Assembly (NCBI GenBank): GCA_016206275.1 | Contig: JACQRY010000126.1 | Span: forward strand, 1 to 17,891 | DNA from: Nitrososphaerota archaeon | GTDB taxonomy: Archaea > Thermoproteota > Nitrososphaeria > Nitrososphaerales > JACQRY01 | Reading direction: 5' to 3' | Length of the DNA stretch: 17,891 bases | Shown: positions 1-6,721 of the stretch, piece by piece | Position numbering within the stretch: the stretch's first letter is position 1 | How the letters are laid out: every line of letters begins with the position of its first letter | Translations under genes and position numbers: made by a program | The notes under the pieces: generated by a model | Database searches by the model: none | What the model saw: the letters and a program-made list of their open reading frames with translations, nothing else | What the model was told of the DNA's origin: nothing

Positions 1-87
1 ATCGAACCGCCTTTCTCAGAGAAAACTTTGAAGGATGGCGATGAATTCGTCATATTGCCGCCTATAGCAGGCGGAGCGTCAGGCTGA
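1..87 (+). CDS. MoaD/ThiS-family ubiquitin-like sulfur carrier, C-terminal end only
   Basis: Frame 1 is open from the window edge to a TGA at 85-87 and gives 28 residues ending KDGDEFVILPPIAGGASG. The pattern DGDE-(hydrophobic)3-PP-x-x-GG is the usual C-terminal end of beta-grasp sulfur carriers (MoaD, ThiS, archaeal SAMP proteins). There the terminal glycine is adenylated and thiocarboxylated to carry sulfur for molybdopterin, thiamine or tRNA thiolation, or is conjugated to proteins. The diglycine here is followed by Ala-Ser-Gly, so it is not terminal in the primary product. The methylthiotransferase gene begins 11 bases after the stop, so the two are probably co-transcribed. The start and most of the gene lie outside the window. 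The family call rests on the short C-terminal motif alone. Confidence 0.7.
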   Translation: MEPPFSEKTLKDGDEFVILPPIAGGASG

Positions 88-98
88 GGATGTGTTAG

Positions 99-1376
99 AT
101 GGCTAGCAACAAGGTGTACATTGAGGCATACGGCTGCAGCGCCAGTCTTGCTGACTCTGAGATGATAATGGGTCTGCTGAACCAAGCGGGCTATCAGATT
201 GTTGACAGCCAGGCTCCGTCAGACCTCAACATCATTGTCACTTGCACTGTTAAGACACCTACGTTCCATAAGATGAGTCACCGCATCAAGCAGCTCTACT
301 CAGAAGGAAAACCCTTGATCATAGCCGGATGTATGCCCAAGACAGAGAAGCAAACATTAGAGAAGATAGCACCTAACGCTTCTCTCCTTGGCCCATCCAA
401 CCTAGACAAAGCCGTGGAATCAGTGACGGCAACCCTAGAAGATAGGAGAGTCACGTTCACCTCTAACTCGCGTCAGGAGAAGGTCCTGCTGCCCCGGCTG
501 AGACGTAACCCTGTTGTAGAAATGGTGGAGATCGGGAGCGGCTGCATCAGCGCGTGTACCTTCTGCCAAGTCAAACTCGCGAAGGGAGGTCTTGTCAGCT
601 ATAGGCCCGGCGCGATCATAAGAGAAGTGGAAGACGCTGTCAAGCAGGACTGCAAAGAGATCTGGTTGACCTCCACTGATAACGGATGCTACGGTAAGGA
701 CATTCATACAGATCTAGCTGAGCTCATCGAGCTTGTATGTGGAGTAGAGGGAGATTTCCGTGTCAGAGTGGGGATGATGAACCCTATGCATCTTCCACGC
801 TTCCTACCACGTTTGATAGAGGCGTATCGTCATGAAAAGGTCTTCAAGTTTCTCCATATACCTGTCCAGTCAGGCAGCGACAAAATCCTGGAAGATATGG
901 CTCGTGGACATACAGTCGAAGAATTCAAGGAGATCGTTGACGAGTTTAGAAGAGTCATCCCTGAAATAACTTTGAGCACGGACATCATAGTCGGATTCCC
1001 GACTGAGAATGAAGAGGATTTCCAAGCCACTGTGCATCTCTTGGAGGAGGTTAAGCCTGATGTCGTCAACCTTTCCAAATACGGCGCAAGACAAGGGACA
1101 AAAGCAGCCATGATGTCCCAGATCAACGGAGGAATAGTGAAGGACAGGAGCACTATGATCCACGGCCTTGTTAGAAAGATTTCCCTTGAATCAAATAAAC
1201 GATGGATGAGTTGGCGTGGAGAAGTGTTGGTAGATGAGCATAGAGAGGGAGACTCTGTCGGTCGGAATTTCGCTTACAAACCCGTAGCCCTACGATCGAA
1301 TATTCCTCTAGGTTCAACTGTTGAAGTAGAGGTCTCCGGAGCTTCAACGGCATGTCTGCTAGGACGAGTTTTGTAG
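99..1376 (+). CDS. Radical SAM tRNA methylthiotransferase, CDKAL1/e-MtaB type
   Basis: Probably converts t6A at position 37 of ANN-decoding tRNAs to ms2t6A. It has the three-part layout of the MiaB/MtaB family. The N-terminal UPF0004 domain carries cluster cysteines C13, C49 and C78. The radical-SAM core carries CxxxCxxC at C149, C153 and C156, in the sequence GCISACTFC. A C-terminal TRAM-like region of about 60 residues starts near residue 367. The SAM-domain sequences HIPVQSGSD and STDIIVGFPTE are typical of the family. The length of 425 aa is normal. The ATG at 99 is preceded by a purine-rich CTGAGGA at 84-90. The closest relatives I recognise are archaeal and eukaryotic CDKAL1-like enzymes rather than bacterial MiaB. 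The sulfur-carrier gene just upstream suggests a link to sulfur supply, which is inference. Confidence 0.92.
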   Translation: MASNKVYIEAYGCSASLADSEMIMGLLNQAGYQIVDSQAPSDLNIIVTCTVKTPTFHKMSHRIKQLYSEGKPLIIAGCMPKTEKQTLEKIAPNASLLGPSNLDKAVESVTATLEDRRVTFTSNSRQEKVLLPRLRRNPVVEMVEIGSGCISACTFCQVKLAKGGLVSYRPGAIIREVEDAVKQDCKEIWLTSTDNGCYGKDIHTDLAELIELVCGVEGDFRVRVGMMNPMHLPRFLPRLIEAYRHEKVFKFLHIPVQSGSDKILEDMARGHTVEEFKEIVDEFRRVIPEITLSTDIIVGFPTENEEDFQATVHLLEEVKPDVVNLSKYGARQGTKAAMMSQINGGIVKDRSTMIHGLVRKISLESNKRWMSWRGEVLVDEHREGDSVGRNFAYKPVALRSNIPLGSTVEVEVSGASTACLLGRVL

Positions 1377-1447
1377 AAGGTTAACAAACCTAGACTTTGG
1401 GTCAAACCTGCCCACCTAACTCTGATTTAAGTCCAGTCTTCGTGTGA

Positions 1448-2494
1448 GTGTCGGCTAATTTGGACGCCACTCTTTTTGACTATATCGAGAAAAGATCAAT
1501 GGTTGTTGGAGTAGGGAGCGGAGGCTGCAGGATCGCGTCACAGCTCCAACGATTCAGCGTTATGGCTGATCAATACGCCTACATTTCCTGTGAAGAAGAG
1601 GACTTGGCTGGAGCACTTCGCGGCGAAAAACTCCTAGTCGAACTGGATTTGCAAGGAAAAGCCTCGCCCAGCAATGTTCGAGCCGCAGCCAAACACCAGA
1701 TCAAAGACATCAAGAAACTTGTGTCAAACTCTAGGCTGGTCTTCGTCATAGCCGGTATGGGTGGAGCAGCGGGAACAGCCCTTGCGCCTATCGTAGCTAA
1801 GGAAGCACGCGAGCAAGGCGCCGCAGTCGTGGCTTTCGCAGCGATGCCCCATAGTTTTGAGAAGAACAGGCATTTCTATTCAGCCATAGGGTTGAGGTAT
1901 TTGCAAAGTGTGGCAGACTCTGTCGTGATAGTGGATAACGATGAAGTGGCTGATACCGAGCCTGAGACTCCTCTTGCTGATCTCTATGCTATGGTAAATG
2001 AGAAGATAGGCTTCGCCCTTAACAAGATCATTGCCTCGTCAGATAACGGAGATTATCCGCTGGGCCTCAGAAAATTCCTTGGAGCCACCGCTGGCAACGG
2101 TTACTCTGTGTTCACTTTGGGCACCGCTGAGCCTAGCAGCTTTGAGGAAGCTGTTTCCAGAGCGGTCAAGAGCCTAAACGTGTGTGTGGAACCGGGTGAG
2201 GCAAAAGAAGTGTTACTCTACGTTGTTGGGGATACTAGTCTTACGCCTCGCCACCTAGATCAATCCATAGGCATGTTAACCAGCATGATGAATCAGAAAA
2301 TGGCAGTTCAATATGGCTTCAGCACTCGAGGAAAAGGTTCAACTATGGCTATTCTAGTCGCATCAGGCTTCTCGAAGACCAAGTTCGACCGATATGATCC
2401 TATCGCAGAAATACTGGGTAACAGAGTTATCGACGCTAGCCCTGAGGAAACTGTACAGCTCGGTCTCGAAGCCCTTCCTTCAATAGAGACTTAA
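1448..2494 (+). CDS. FtsZ/tubulin-superfamily protein with divergent GTPase motifs
   Basis: The order of elements follows FtsZ. A nucleotide-binding T1-like loop GVGSGGC lies at residues 21-27. A T4 signature-loop equivalent GMGGAAGTA at 103-111 replaces the usual GMGGGTGTG. MPHSFEKNR at 133-141 resembles the FtsZ PFxFEGxxR segment. VVIVDNDE at 159-166 matches the VIxNDxL region. The synergy T7 loop is DNGDYPLG at 199-206, where FtsZ has NxDxxD, so the second catalytic aspartate position is leucine. The C-terminal half resembles the FtsZ C-terminal domain, and no membrane-tether tail is evident. Length is 348 aa. The start is GTG at 1448; no strong ribosome site is seen, and a weak TATA-like CTGATTTAA lies at 1422-1430. 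It probably binds nucleotide in the cytoplasm, but hydrolysis may be weak or absent. It could be a Thaumarchaeota-type non-canonical FtsZ or another tubulin-like family. Confidence 0.8.
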   Translation: MSANLDATLFDYIEKRSMVVGVGSGGCRIASQLQRFSVMADQYAYISCEEEDLAGALRGEKLLVELDLQGKASPSNVRAAAKHQIKDIKKLVSNSRLVFVIAGMGGAAGTALAPIVAKEAREQGAAVVAFAAMPHSFEKNRHFYSAIGLRYLQSVADSVVIVDNDEVADTEPETPLADLYAMVNEKIGFALNKIIASSDNGDYPLGLRKFLGATAGNGYSVFTLGTAEPSSFEEAVSRAVKSLNVCVEPGEAKEVLLYVVGDTSLTPRHLDQSIGMLTSMMNQKMAVQYGFSTRGKGSTMAILVASGFSKTKFDRYDPIAEILGNRVIDASPEETVQLGLEALPSIET

Positions 2495-2525
2495 GCACGG
2501 TTTCCAGCAATTATTTGAGGCAAGA

Positions 2526-2783
2526 CTACTTAGCTAGGGACACAGTGGCGACGCCGTCTTCATCCTTCTCTACGCTTACTTTAACTGAGCGTGGAGGCTT
2601 CTTTATTCCTCTACTCCAGACATGTTCGCTTACCTCTGGGGAGATCTTGACTTCTTTGGTCTTCAGGTGTTTCTGGACGAATTCTCTAATGGTGCGGATG
2701 GCCTTTGGTGCTCGCTTGTACGGGGGAAGGTTCCACACTCTGCCTAATGGTATTGCGTAGATATGGGCTTCTTTCTCTGACAT
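2526..2783 (-). CDS. rpl31e: Large ribosomal subunit protein L31e
   Basis: A protein of the large ribosomal subunit near the peptide exit tunnel, found in archaea and eukaryotes. The 85-residue sequence has the family pattern: YAIPLGRVWNLPPYKRAPKA near the N-terminus, a basic IREFVQKHLKTKEVKISPEV helix/strand segment, and IKKPPRSVKVSVEKDEDG before the C-terminus. Length is normal. The ATG at 2781-2783 is 13 bases downstream of the rpl39e stop, so the gene is the last of the minus-strand rnp4-rps19e-pdcd5-rpl39e-rpl31e run. In many archaea rpl31e is followed by tif6. Here the run ends and the FtsZ-like gene converges from the other strand about 30 bases away. Confidence 0.95.
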   Translation of the reverse strand: MSEKEAHIYAIPLGRVWNLPPYKRAPKAIRTIREFVQKHLKTKEVKISPEVSEHVWSRGIKKPPRSVKVSVEKDEDGVATVSLAK

Positions 2784-2796
2784 TTCTCGTCGCTTC

Positions 2797-2955
2797 CTAA
2801 GCTATCTTGAGCTTCCTTCTACGCCAGTTTCTTCGTGCGGGGCTTGTTCTGACCTTCCTCTTGGTTCTTAGAACTACCCACGTGGGCACGGAGCGGCTGC
2901 TCTTTGCTTCGGCTTGAAGCTGGTTCTTCAACCGGGAGGATTTGTGTCTGCTCAA
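2797..2955 (-). CDS. rpl39e: Large ribosomal subunit protein L39e (small gene, TTG start)
   Basis: A small basic protein lining the ribosomal exit tunnel. The minus strand encodes 52 residues starting LSRHKSSRLKNQLQAEA (initiator read as Met), then VPTWVVLRTKRKVRT, then RRNWRRRKLKIA before TAG. This matches the L39e pattern SRNK...VPxWVxxKTxRKVRTxPKRRxWRRxKLK at the usual length of 51-52 residues. The TTG at 2953-2955 is chosen because a ribosome site AGGTGG lies 8-9 bases upstream and because alignment to the family begins there. A GTG at 2965-2967 would add four residues and overlap the pdcd5 stop. The TTG start falls two bases after that TAA, so the pair is tightly coupled. The gene is easy to miss because of its size and start codon. 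Confidence 0.9.
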   Translation of the reverse strand: MSRHKSSRLKNQLQAEAKSSRSVPTWVVLRTKRKVRTSPARRNWRRRKLKIA

Positions 2956-2957
2956 CT

Positions 2958-3233
2958 TTATGCCCACCTGATCTTGAACTCTTTTTTAGGCTGCTGGACA
3001 GAGGAGAGGAATCTCTTCAAATCTTCATCGTTGATGGGCTTGGTCAGCTTTCCTGCGGAAGCCAGTTGAAGGATCTGATCCTCGATTAGCTGGGCAATCT
3101 CAGGTTTCACCATCTTTATGTTGGCAAGCCTCTGCCTTGCTTCTGAGGTCATCAATACTCTCAGAGCCTGCTCTTTTAGTGCGCGTCTTTCGGCCTGCTG
3201 TTTTGCTGGGGAATCAGCTTCGTTTTCAGTCAT
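2958..3233 (-). CDS. PDCD5/TFAR19-family DNA-binding protein
   Basis: An archaeal homologue of eukaryotic PDCD5, a small helical protein that binds double-stranded DNA. Its archaeal role is not settled, although it is consistently encoded among ribosomal genes. The protein is charged and helical throughout, with the family core VLMTSEARQRLANIKMVKPE followed by a segment beginning AQLIEDQILQLASAGKL and a DEDLKRFLSSV helix before a basic tail. About 91 residues, slightly shorter than most homologues. The ATG at 3231-3233 is preferred to the GTG one codon earlier because GAGGT lies five bases upstream of the ATG. It sits between rps19e and rpl39e, the order found in many archaea. Confidence 0.9.
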   Translation of the reverse strand: MTENEADSPAKQQAERRALKEQALRVLMTSEARQRLANIKMVKPEIAQLIEDQILQLASAGKLTKPINDEDLKRFLSSVQQPKKEFKIRWA

Positions 3234-3249
3234 CACTTACCTCATCCTC

Positions 3250-3705
3250 TTAAGCGTACTTCGCGAGCTGGGGCTGAGTCTTCACCAGTTCGGCAAAGAT
3301 CTGTGTGCTCGTCTTGTCCAAGAGGCTTCTACCTTTTGGAGTAATGATTCTTCCTTTTCGCCCATCTTTAGCGGCCAGTCCTGCTTCCTCCAGCTGCTTC
3401 AAAGCTTTGCGTACGATGGCGCCTCCTGCATCACGGTGATGCCTCGGATAGTATTTGATGCTCTTCCCTCCGCCGTAGTCCACTTCTAATTCGCTCAAGC
3501 TGACGGGGCCGTGAACATACAGCTTCCTGAGGAGAGAGGCTGCCCTAGTATACCACCATTCTTTCTCTTGAGGAGGTCTCTCGGCGTGTGAACCTGTCTT
3601 CGCGAACGCGGCCCACTGTGGAGGAGCGACTTGGGGCTGACGCTTAAGCTGGTCTGCCAGCCGCTTCAAAAGCAAGTCCGCTGGAACTTCGTAGACAGTG
3701 GGCAT
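3250..3705 (-). CDS. rps19e: Small ribosomal subunit protein S19e
   Basis: A head protein of the small subunit in archaea and eukaryotes, needed for 40S/30S maturation in studied systems. Its 151 residues cover the whole family fold. The N-terminal VYEVPADLLLKRLADQLK is followed by EWWYTRAASLLRKLYVHGPV, a hallmark S19e segment, then a basic loop GGGKSIKYYPRHHRDAGGAI and a winged-helix-like end containing ALKQLEEAGLAAKDGRKGR and ITPKGRSLLD. Starts with ATG at 3703-3705. The pdcd5 gene follows 16 bases after its stop, and rnp4 lies upstream with a 45-base gap, consistent with one operon. Confidence 0.95.
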   Translation of the reverse strand: MPTVYEVPADLLLKRLADQLKRQPQVAPPQWAAFAKTGSHAERPPQEKEWWYTRAASLLRKLYVHGPVSLSELEVDYGGGKSIKYYPRHHRDAGGAIVRKALKQLEEAGLAAKDGRKGRIITPKGRSLLDKTSTQIFAELVKTQPQLAKYA

Positions 3706-3750
3706 TTGTCGTGCAACTCTCTGTAGGAAGGCGCGAAGTTATTCATGTAT

Positions 3751-4071
3751 TTAGGTTTTCGGCTTACGTGCGAGGATCTTACGGTAAGTGTGGCCGCACT
3801 CAAGGCATGTTATTCTAACAGCCTTAGGTGACCCGTGTATTCTGACTCTGGCATTGAGCCCCGGCACGATAAGCCGCTTGCAGCGGCGACAGAAATGTTG
3901 CCTCAGCTCATATGGGAGGCGTAGGTTGACCTTCTCGCAGATGCGCTTAGCGATGGATGCTTGGCGCTGAGCCAACTCCATTCTTTCTCTAGCGTTCAGC
4001 AAGGCGTTCTCCATCAGTATTTGCACTCTTTGAGCCGCCAAGTCTCTGAGGCGGCTCTTCGCTCCGCTCAA
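3751..4071 (-). CDS. rnp4: RNase P protein component 4 (Rpp21/Rpr2/SNM1 family)
   Basis: A zinc-ribbon subunit of archaeal RNase P, which trims the 5' leader of precursor tRNAs and pairs with Rpp29. The N-terminal half is helical and basic (RLRDLAAQRVQILMENALLN). The C-terminal half has the zinc ribbon FCRRCKRLIVPGLNARVRI and ITCLECGHTYRK, giving two CxxC pairs and the diagnostic VPGxNxRVR sequence. The 106-residue length is near normal. The start is TTG at 4069-4071, chosen because the helix that aligns with known Rpp21 proteins begins only a few residues later. The next internal ATG would remove part of it. It is the first gene of the minus-strand translation cluster and diverges from nep1. 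Confidence 0.92.
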   Translation of the reverse strand: MSGAKSRLRDLAAQRVQILMENALLNARERMELAQRQASIAKRICEKVNLRLPYELRQHFCRRCKRLIVPGLNARVRIHGSPKAVRITCLECGHTYRKILARKPKT

Positions 4072-4099
4072 GTCTGACAGAGGCGGATCATGGGATGAA

Positions 4100-4107
4100 G
4101 ATAAAAG
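4100..4107. promoter_or_regulatory. Shared TATA-like box between divergent rnp4 and nep1
   Basis: GATAAAAG on the plus strand reads CTTTTATC on the minus strand, a box A-like element in both directions. A transcript start about 26 bases downstream would fall near 4129 for nep1 (start 4139) and near 4078 for rnp4 (start 4071), leaving very short leaders either way. It is the only AT-rich block in the 67-base gap. It was identified by eye, with no transcript evidence. Confidence 0.35.
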
Positions 4108-4138
4108 GCTTCTAAGGACAAGGCTCAGATGTGGGTTA

Positions 4139-4819
4139 ATGCTTATCTTGGTTTTGGCTGAGACAGCTGTTGAAACTCTACCTCAGGAGCTTTGGAGGAA
4201 CAGAAGGATTGCAGCGCAAGTCTCGGAGAAGAAGCTTACGCCTGAGGAAATCTTGTTGGATCGAAGCTATCACCATAAAGCTATGCTTCGTCTAAAAGGC
4301 GGTGAGCGGAGAGGCAGACCCGATATTGCACATTTCTCTATGCTTGAAGCCGTCTCTTCGCCCCTATACCTTAGGGGTCTTCTCAAGGTCTATGTGCATA
4401 CCTGTCGTGATAAGGTTATTGAGCTGTCTGACAAGGTGAGATTGCCGAAGACCTACGCCAGGTTCGAAGGGCTGATCGTCCAACTCTTTTCTGACAGGAA
4501 GGTTCCAGAGCTGGGGCCGCCTTTAATGCAGCTTTCAGAGAAAAAATTTCCAGAACTTGTTGAAGAGCTAAGGCCGAGCAAAGTTATGGGGTTGTCAAGG
4601 CTCGGCGAGAAGAGCAATTTCCGTGATGTTACATCACTTCTCTCCTTAGAAGAAAGGCCCATGCTGGTTGTGGGAGGGTTCCCGAAAGGACCCTTCTCCA
4701 ATGCAGTTAGAGATGCGATGGACGAGGTTTACTCAATGTGTGAAATGTCCTTGGAGGCTCATGTCGTTGTTGCAAGGGTTCTATACGAGTACGAGCAGCG
4801 CATCGGACTACAGTATTGA
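4139..4819 (+). CDS. nep1: Nep1/Emg1 SPOUT rRNA pseudouridine N1-methyltransferase
   Basis: Methylates a pseudouridine in helix 35 of 16S rRNA and acts in small-subunit assembly. Family features in the 226 residues are the N-terminal LILVLAETAVETLP strand, LLDRSYHHKAM at about 39-49, the highly conserved RRGRPDIAHFSMLEA at 57-71, and the SPOUT knot region with VVGGFPKGPFSN near 180 and SLEAHVVVARVLYEYE near the C-terminus. Length is normal for archaeal Nep1. The start is ATG at 4139. It diverges from the RNase P/ribosomal protein cluster, consistent with a translation-related neighbourhood. The flavoprotein gene 110 bases downstream is probably unrelated in function. Confidence 0.95.
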   Translation: MLILVLAETAVETLPQELWRNRRIAAQVSEKKLTPEEILLDRSYHHKAMLRLKGGERRGRPDIAHFSMLEAVSSPLYLRGLLKVYVHTCRDKVIELSDKVRLPKTYARFEGLIVQLFSDRKVPELGPPLMQLSEKKFPELVEELRPSKVMGLSRLGEKSNFRDVTSLLSLEERPMLVVGGFPKGPFSNAVRDAMDEVYSMCEMSLEAHVVVARVLYEYEQRIGLQY

Positions 4820-4929
4820 AGGTTCAGGCGTAATCTTGCTTTTGAATCTGCTTCTTGTGTCGTATTCTGGTCTCCAGAATCTTCCCATTGGCAGGCTTAA
4901 TAGAAGCTGGGTGAGGAGGGGCGAATAGG

Positions 4930-6366
4930 ATGGGTATGACTGGAAATGAGGCGGCCGATGTCGTAATAGTGGGATTCGGTGCGGCTGGAGCCTCAGCTGC
5001 AATAACTGCTCATGATAGCGGAGCTGGTGTGGTGATATTGGAGAAGATGGAGACAGGCGGAGGAAATTCTGCTGTTTCTGGAGGCGGCATATTGTGTCCA
5101 GCCAACGCGAAGGCTGCTTCTGCTTACCTCAAACATCTAGGTTTCGCTGATGGAGAAGAGGAGATAATTCAAACCTTTGTCCGGGAATCCACGGATAATC
5201 GGGATTGGGTTGGAGGGTTGGGCTGTGAAACTGAGGTGCATGCTGGCGCTATGTTCGGAGAGGCGCCTGGCGCATGGGCTATGACCAGGTTCAGGGTCTT
5301 GGGTAAGGGTACCCCAGCTGAAAACCTGTGGAAGGTGTTGTCCTCAAATGTGGAGAAGAGAGGGATCAAGGTGTTTTTCGACACCAAGGCTGTCGAGCTG
5401 ACGCAAGAATCAGGGAGGGTTACTGGTGTTTCTGTTGAGAGAAAAGGTGAGAGATTCGATGTCGCAGCCAAGAAAGGAGTAATCCTGTGTTGCGGAGGAT
5501 TCCAATACGACGAGGAGTTGAAGCGGACTTTTCTGCGAACCAACCCGTTGCCCGCAGCTGGAAATGTAGGCAACAGTGGTGATGGCGTTAGGATGGCTAT
5601 GAAGGTTGGGGCATCCCTTTGGCATATGAATTCTGTTTCGGCGCCATTGGGCTACCGTCTGCCCAGCTTTGAAGCGGGGTTCCTCTCCAGTCTGGTAAGC
5701 TGGCCGTTCATTGAGCCTCCACCTTCCTACGGTTTCATCTATGTTGACAGGAATGGCAAGCGTTTCATCAACGAGTGTAGTGTAGAGTATCACTTGATGT
5801 GGAGAGCGTTTGAAGACTTGGATTTCAGAACCCTCAGTAACCCTAGGCTTCCGGCATATGTGATCTTCGACGAGGATCTTCGGTTGAAAGGGCCAATTGC
5901 AAGAGCTGATGTAGGATACAATAGAAAGCGGTATTGTTGGAGCAAAGACAACTCTGCCGAGATCGAGAAAGGATGGATAATCAGAGGCGAAAACATTGAG
6001 GAGTTGAGCAGGATGACTCACCTTTCCCTGCTGCAGCTGAGGCAGACTTTTGAGCGGTATAACAGGTTCTGCGATGAGGGCGTTGATGGGGACTTCGGTA
6101 GGATTAGAGAAACCCTCGTCCCGATACGTGGCTCCCCCATTTATGCCATGGAGATCTGGCCATGCCTCCTGAATACTCAAGGGGGACCAAAGAGGAATTC
6201 CAGAGCCCAGATACTGGATGCATTCGGAAAGCCCATACCCGGTCTATATGGAAGTGGGGAGCTGGGTTCAGCCTGGAGCAACTTTTACCAAGGAGGCGGA
6301 AACTTGGCTGAGTGCTTGGTCTTCGGCAGAATAGCCGGCCGGGGAGCTGCCAAGGAAGGCGAGTAA
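4930..6366 (+). CDS. FAD-dependent oxidoreductase, fumarate reductase/KstD-like flavoprotein
   Basis: A cytoplasmic flavoprotein of the FAD-binding-2 family, which includes fumarate reductase and succinate dehydrogenase flavoproteins, urocanate reductase and 3-ketosteroid dehydrogenases. An N-terminal Rossmann motif VVIVGFGAAGASAA (11-24) is followed by an acidic residue in VVILEKM for FAD ribose binding. GGGNSAVSGGG near 43-53 is the flavin-contact loop. GVILCCGGFQYDEEL lies mid-protein. The C-terminus has the family's closing block FGKPIPGLYGSGELGS and YQGGGNLAECLVFGRIAG. No signal peptide, heme or flavin-transfer domain is present, so it is a soluble, stand-alone 478-residue form. GAGGAGGGG at 4913-4921 sets the ATG at 4930. 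The substrate cannot be read from the sequence, and there is no iron-sulfur or membrane partner next to it. Confidence 0.85.
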   Translation: MGMTGNEAADVVIVGFGAAGASAAITAHDSGAGVVILEKMETGGGNSAVSGGGILCPANAKAASAYLKHLGFADGEEEIIQTFVRESTDNRDWVGGLGCETEVHAGAMFGEAPGAWAMTRFRVLGKGTPAENLWKVLSSNVEKRGIKVFFDTKAVELTQESGRVTGVSVERKGERFDVAAKKGVILCCGGFQYDEELKRTFLRTNPLPAAGNVGNSGDGVRMAMKVGASLWHMNSVSAPLGYRLPSFEAGFLSSLVSWPFIEPPPSYGFIYVDRNGKRFINECSVEYHLMWRAFEDLDFRTLSNPRLPAYVIFDEDLRLKGPIARADVGYNRKRYCWSKDNSAEIEKGWIIRGENIEELSRMTHLSLLQLRQTFERYNRFCDEGVDGDFGRIRETLVPIRGSPIYAMEIWPCLLNTQGGPKRNSRAQILDAFGKPIPGLYGSGELGSAWSNFYQGGGNLAECLVFGRIAGRGAAKEGE

Positions 6367-6423
6367 TGAAGGGGGATGGGTTGTGACTTACCTTAAGTCA
6401 GAATAAGGTTTGATTGGTATTCT

Positions 6424-6585
6424 CTAGAGGCGGCCTATTTCCTCTATGAGCTCTCTGTTTTGATCTATGAAGGCTAGGCTATGCTTCAGAGGCTCTGATA
6501 CCTGTCTCTGCTGCTCCTGCTCATTTCCTTTTGAACAGTTTAGCTTCATTTCCCTGCACTCATCTTTTAATTCCATTATAAGCAT
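6424..6585 (-). CDS. Possible small charged protein (53 aa), unrecognised
   Basis: A 53-codon minus-strand ORF lies in the otherwise non-coding stretch after the flavoprotein gene. The product starts MLIMELKDECREMKLNCSKG, continues with a Gln/Glu-rich stretch, and ends LAFIDQNRELIEEIGRL. It is strongly charged and looks helical or coiled-coil, which is more protein-like than chance translation. Two ATGs are possible, at 6583-6585 and 6574-6576. The sequence upstream on the minus strand is A/T-rich with no clear ribosome site. I do not recognise a family. It could be chance, since the stretch is AT-rich and has no close neighbours on this strand. Confidence 0.35.
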   Translation of the reverse strand: MLIMELKDECREMKLNCSKGNEQEQQRQVSEPLKHSLAFIDQNRELIEEIGRL

Positions 6586-6721
6586 AAAATTTTTTCTGAA
6601 CAACCCCTTCTAACCACAAGACGCAGGCTCATTAAACGTATTCAGCAAAGCCTTTAACATCAAAATTTACACCCACTCGCCATAAAACCATAAACAAATG
6701 AATAGCAGGTAAAGGATACTT
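6586..6721. other. AT-rich non-coding spacer upstream of tRNA-Gly
   Basis: I see no gene here. The stretch is A/T-rich compared with its surroundings and contains CATAAAACCATAAA at 6681-6694. That is placed suitably for a tRNA promoter box about 30 bases before the tRNA start. A T6 run lies at about 6590-6595. No repeats or strong hairpins were found. Confidence 0.4.

Noticed and set aside
2956..2967. GTG start for L39e giving 56 residues
   Set aside because: It would overlap the pdcd5 stop and places the AGGTGG site at the start codon itself. The TTG at 2955 fits family length and alignment.
5410..6180. Long minus-strand open frame (256 codons) opposite the flavoprotein gene
   Set aside because: It lies wholly antisense to a well-supported FAD enzyme, its product shows no domain pattern, and it is rich in residues expected from reverse reading of a coding strand.
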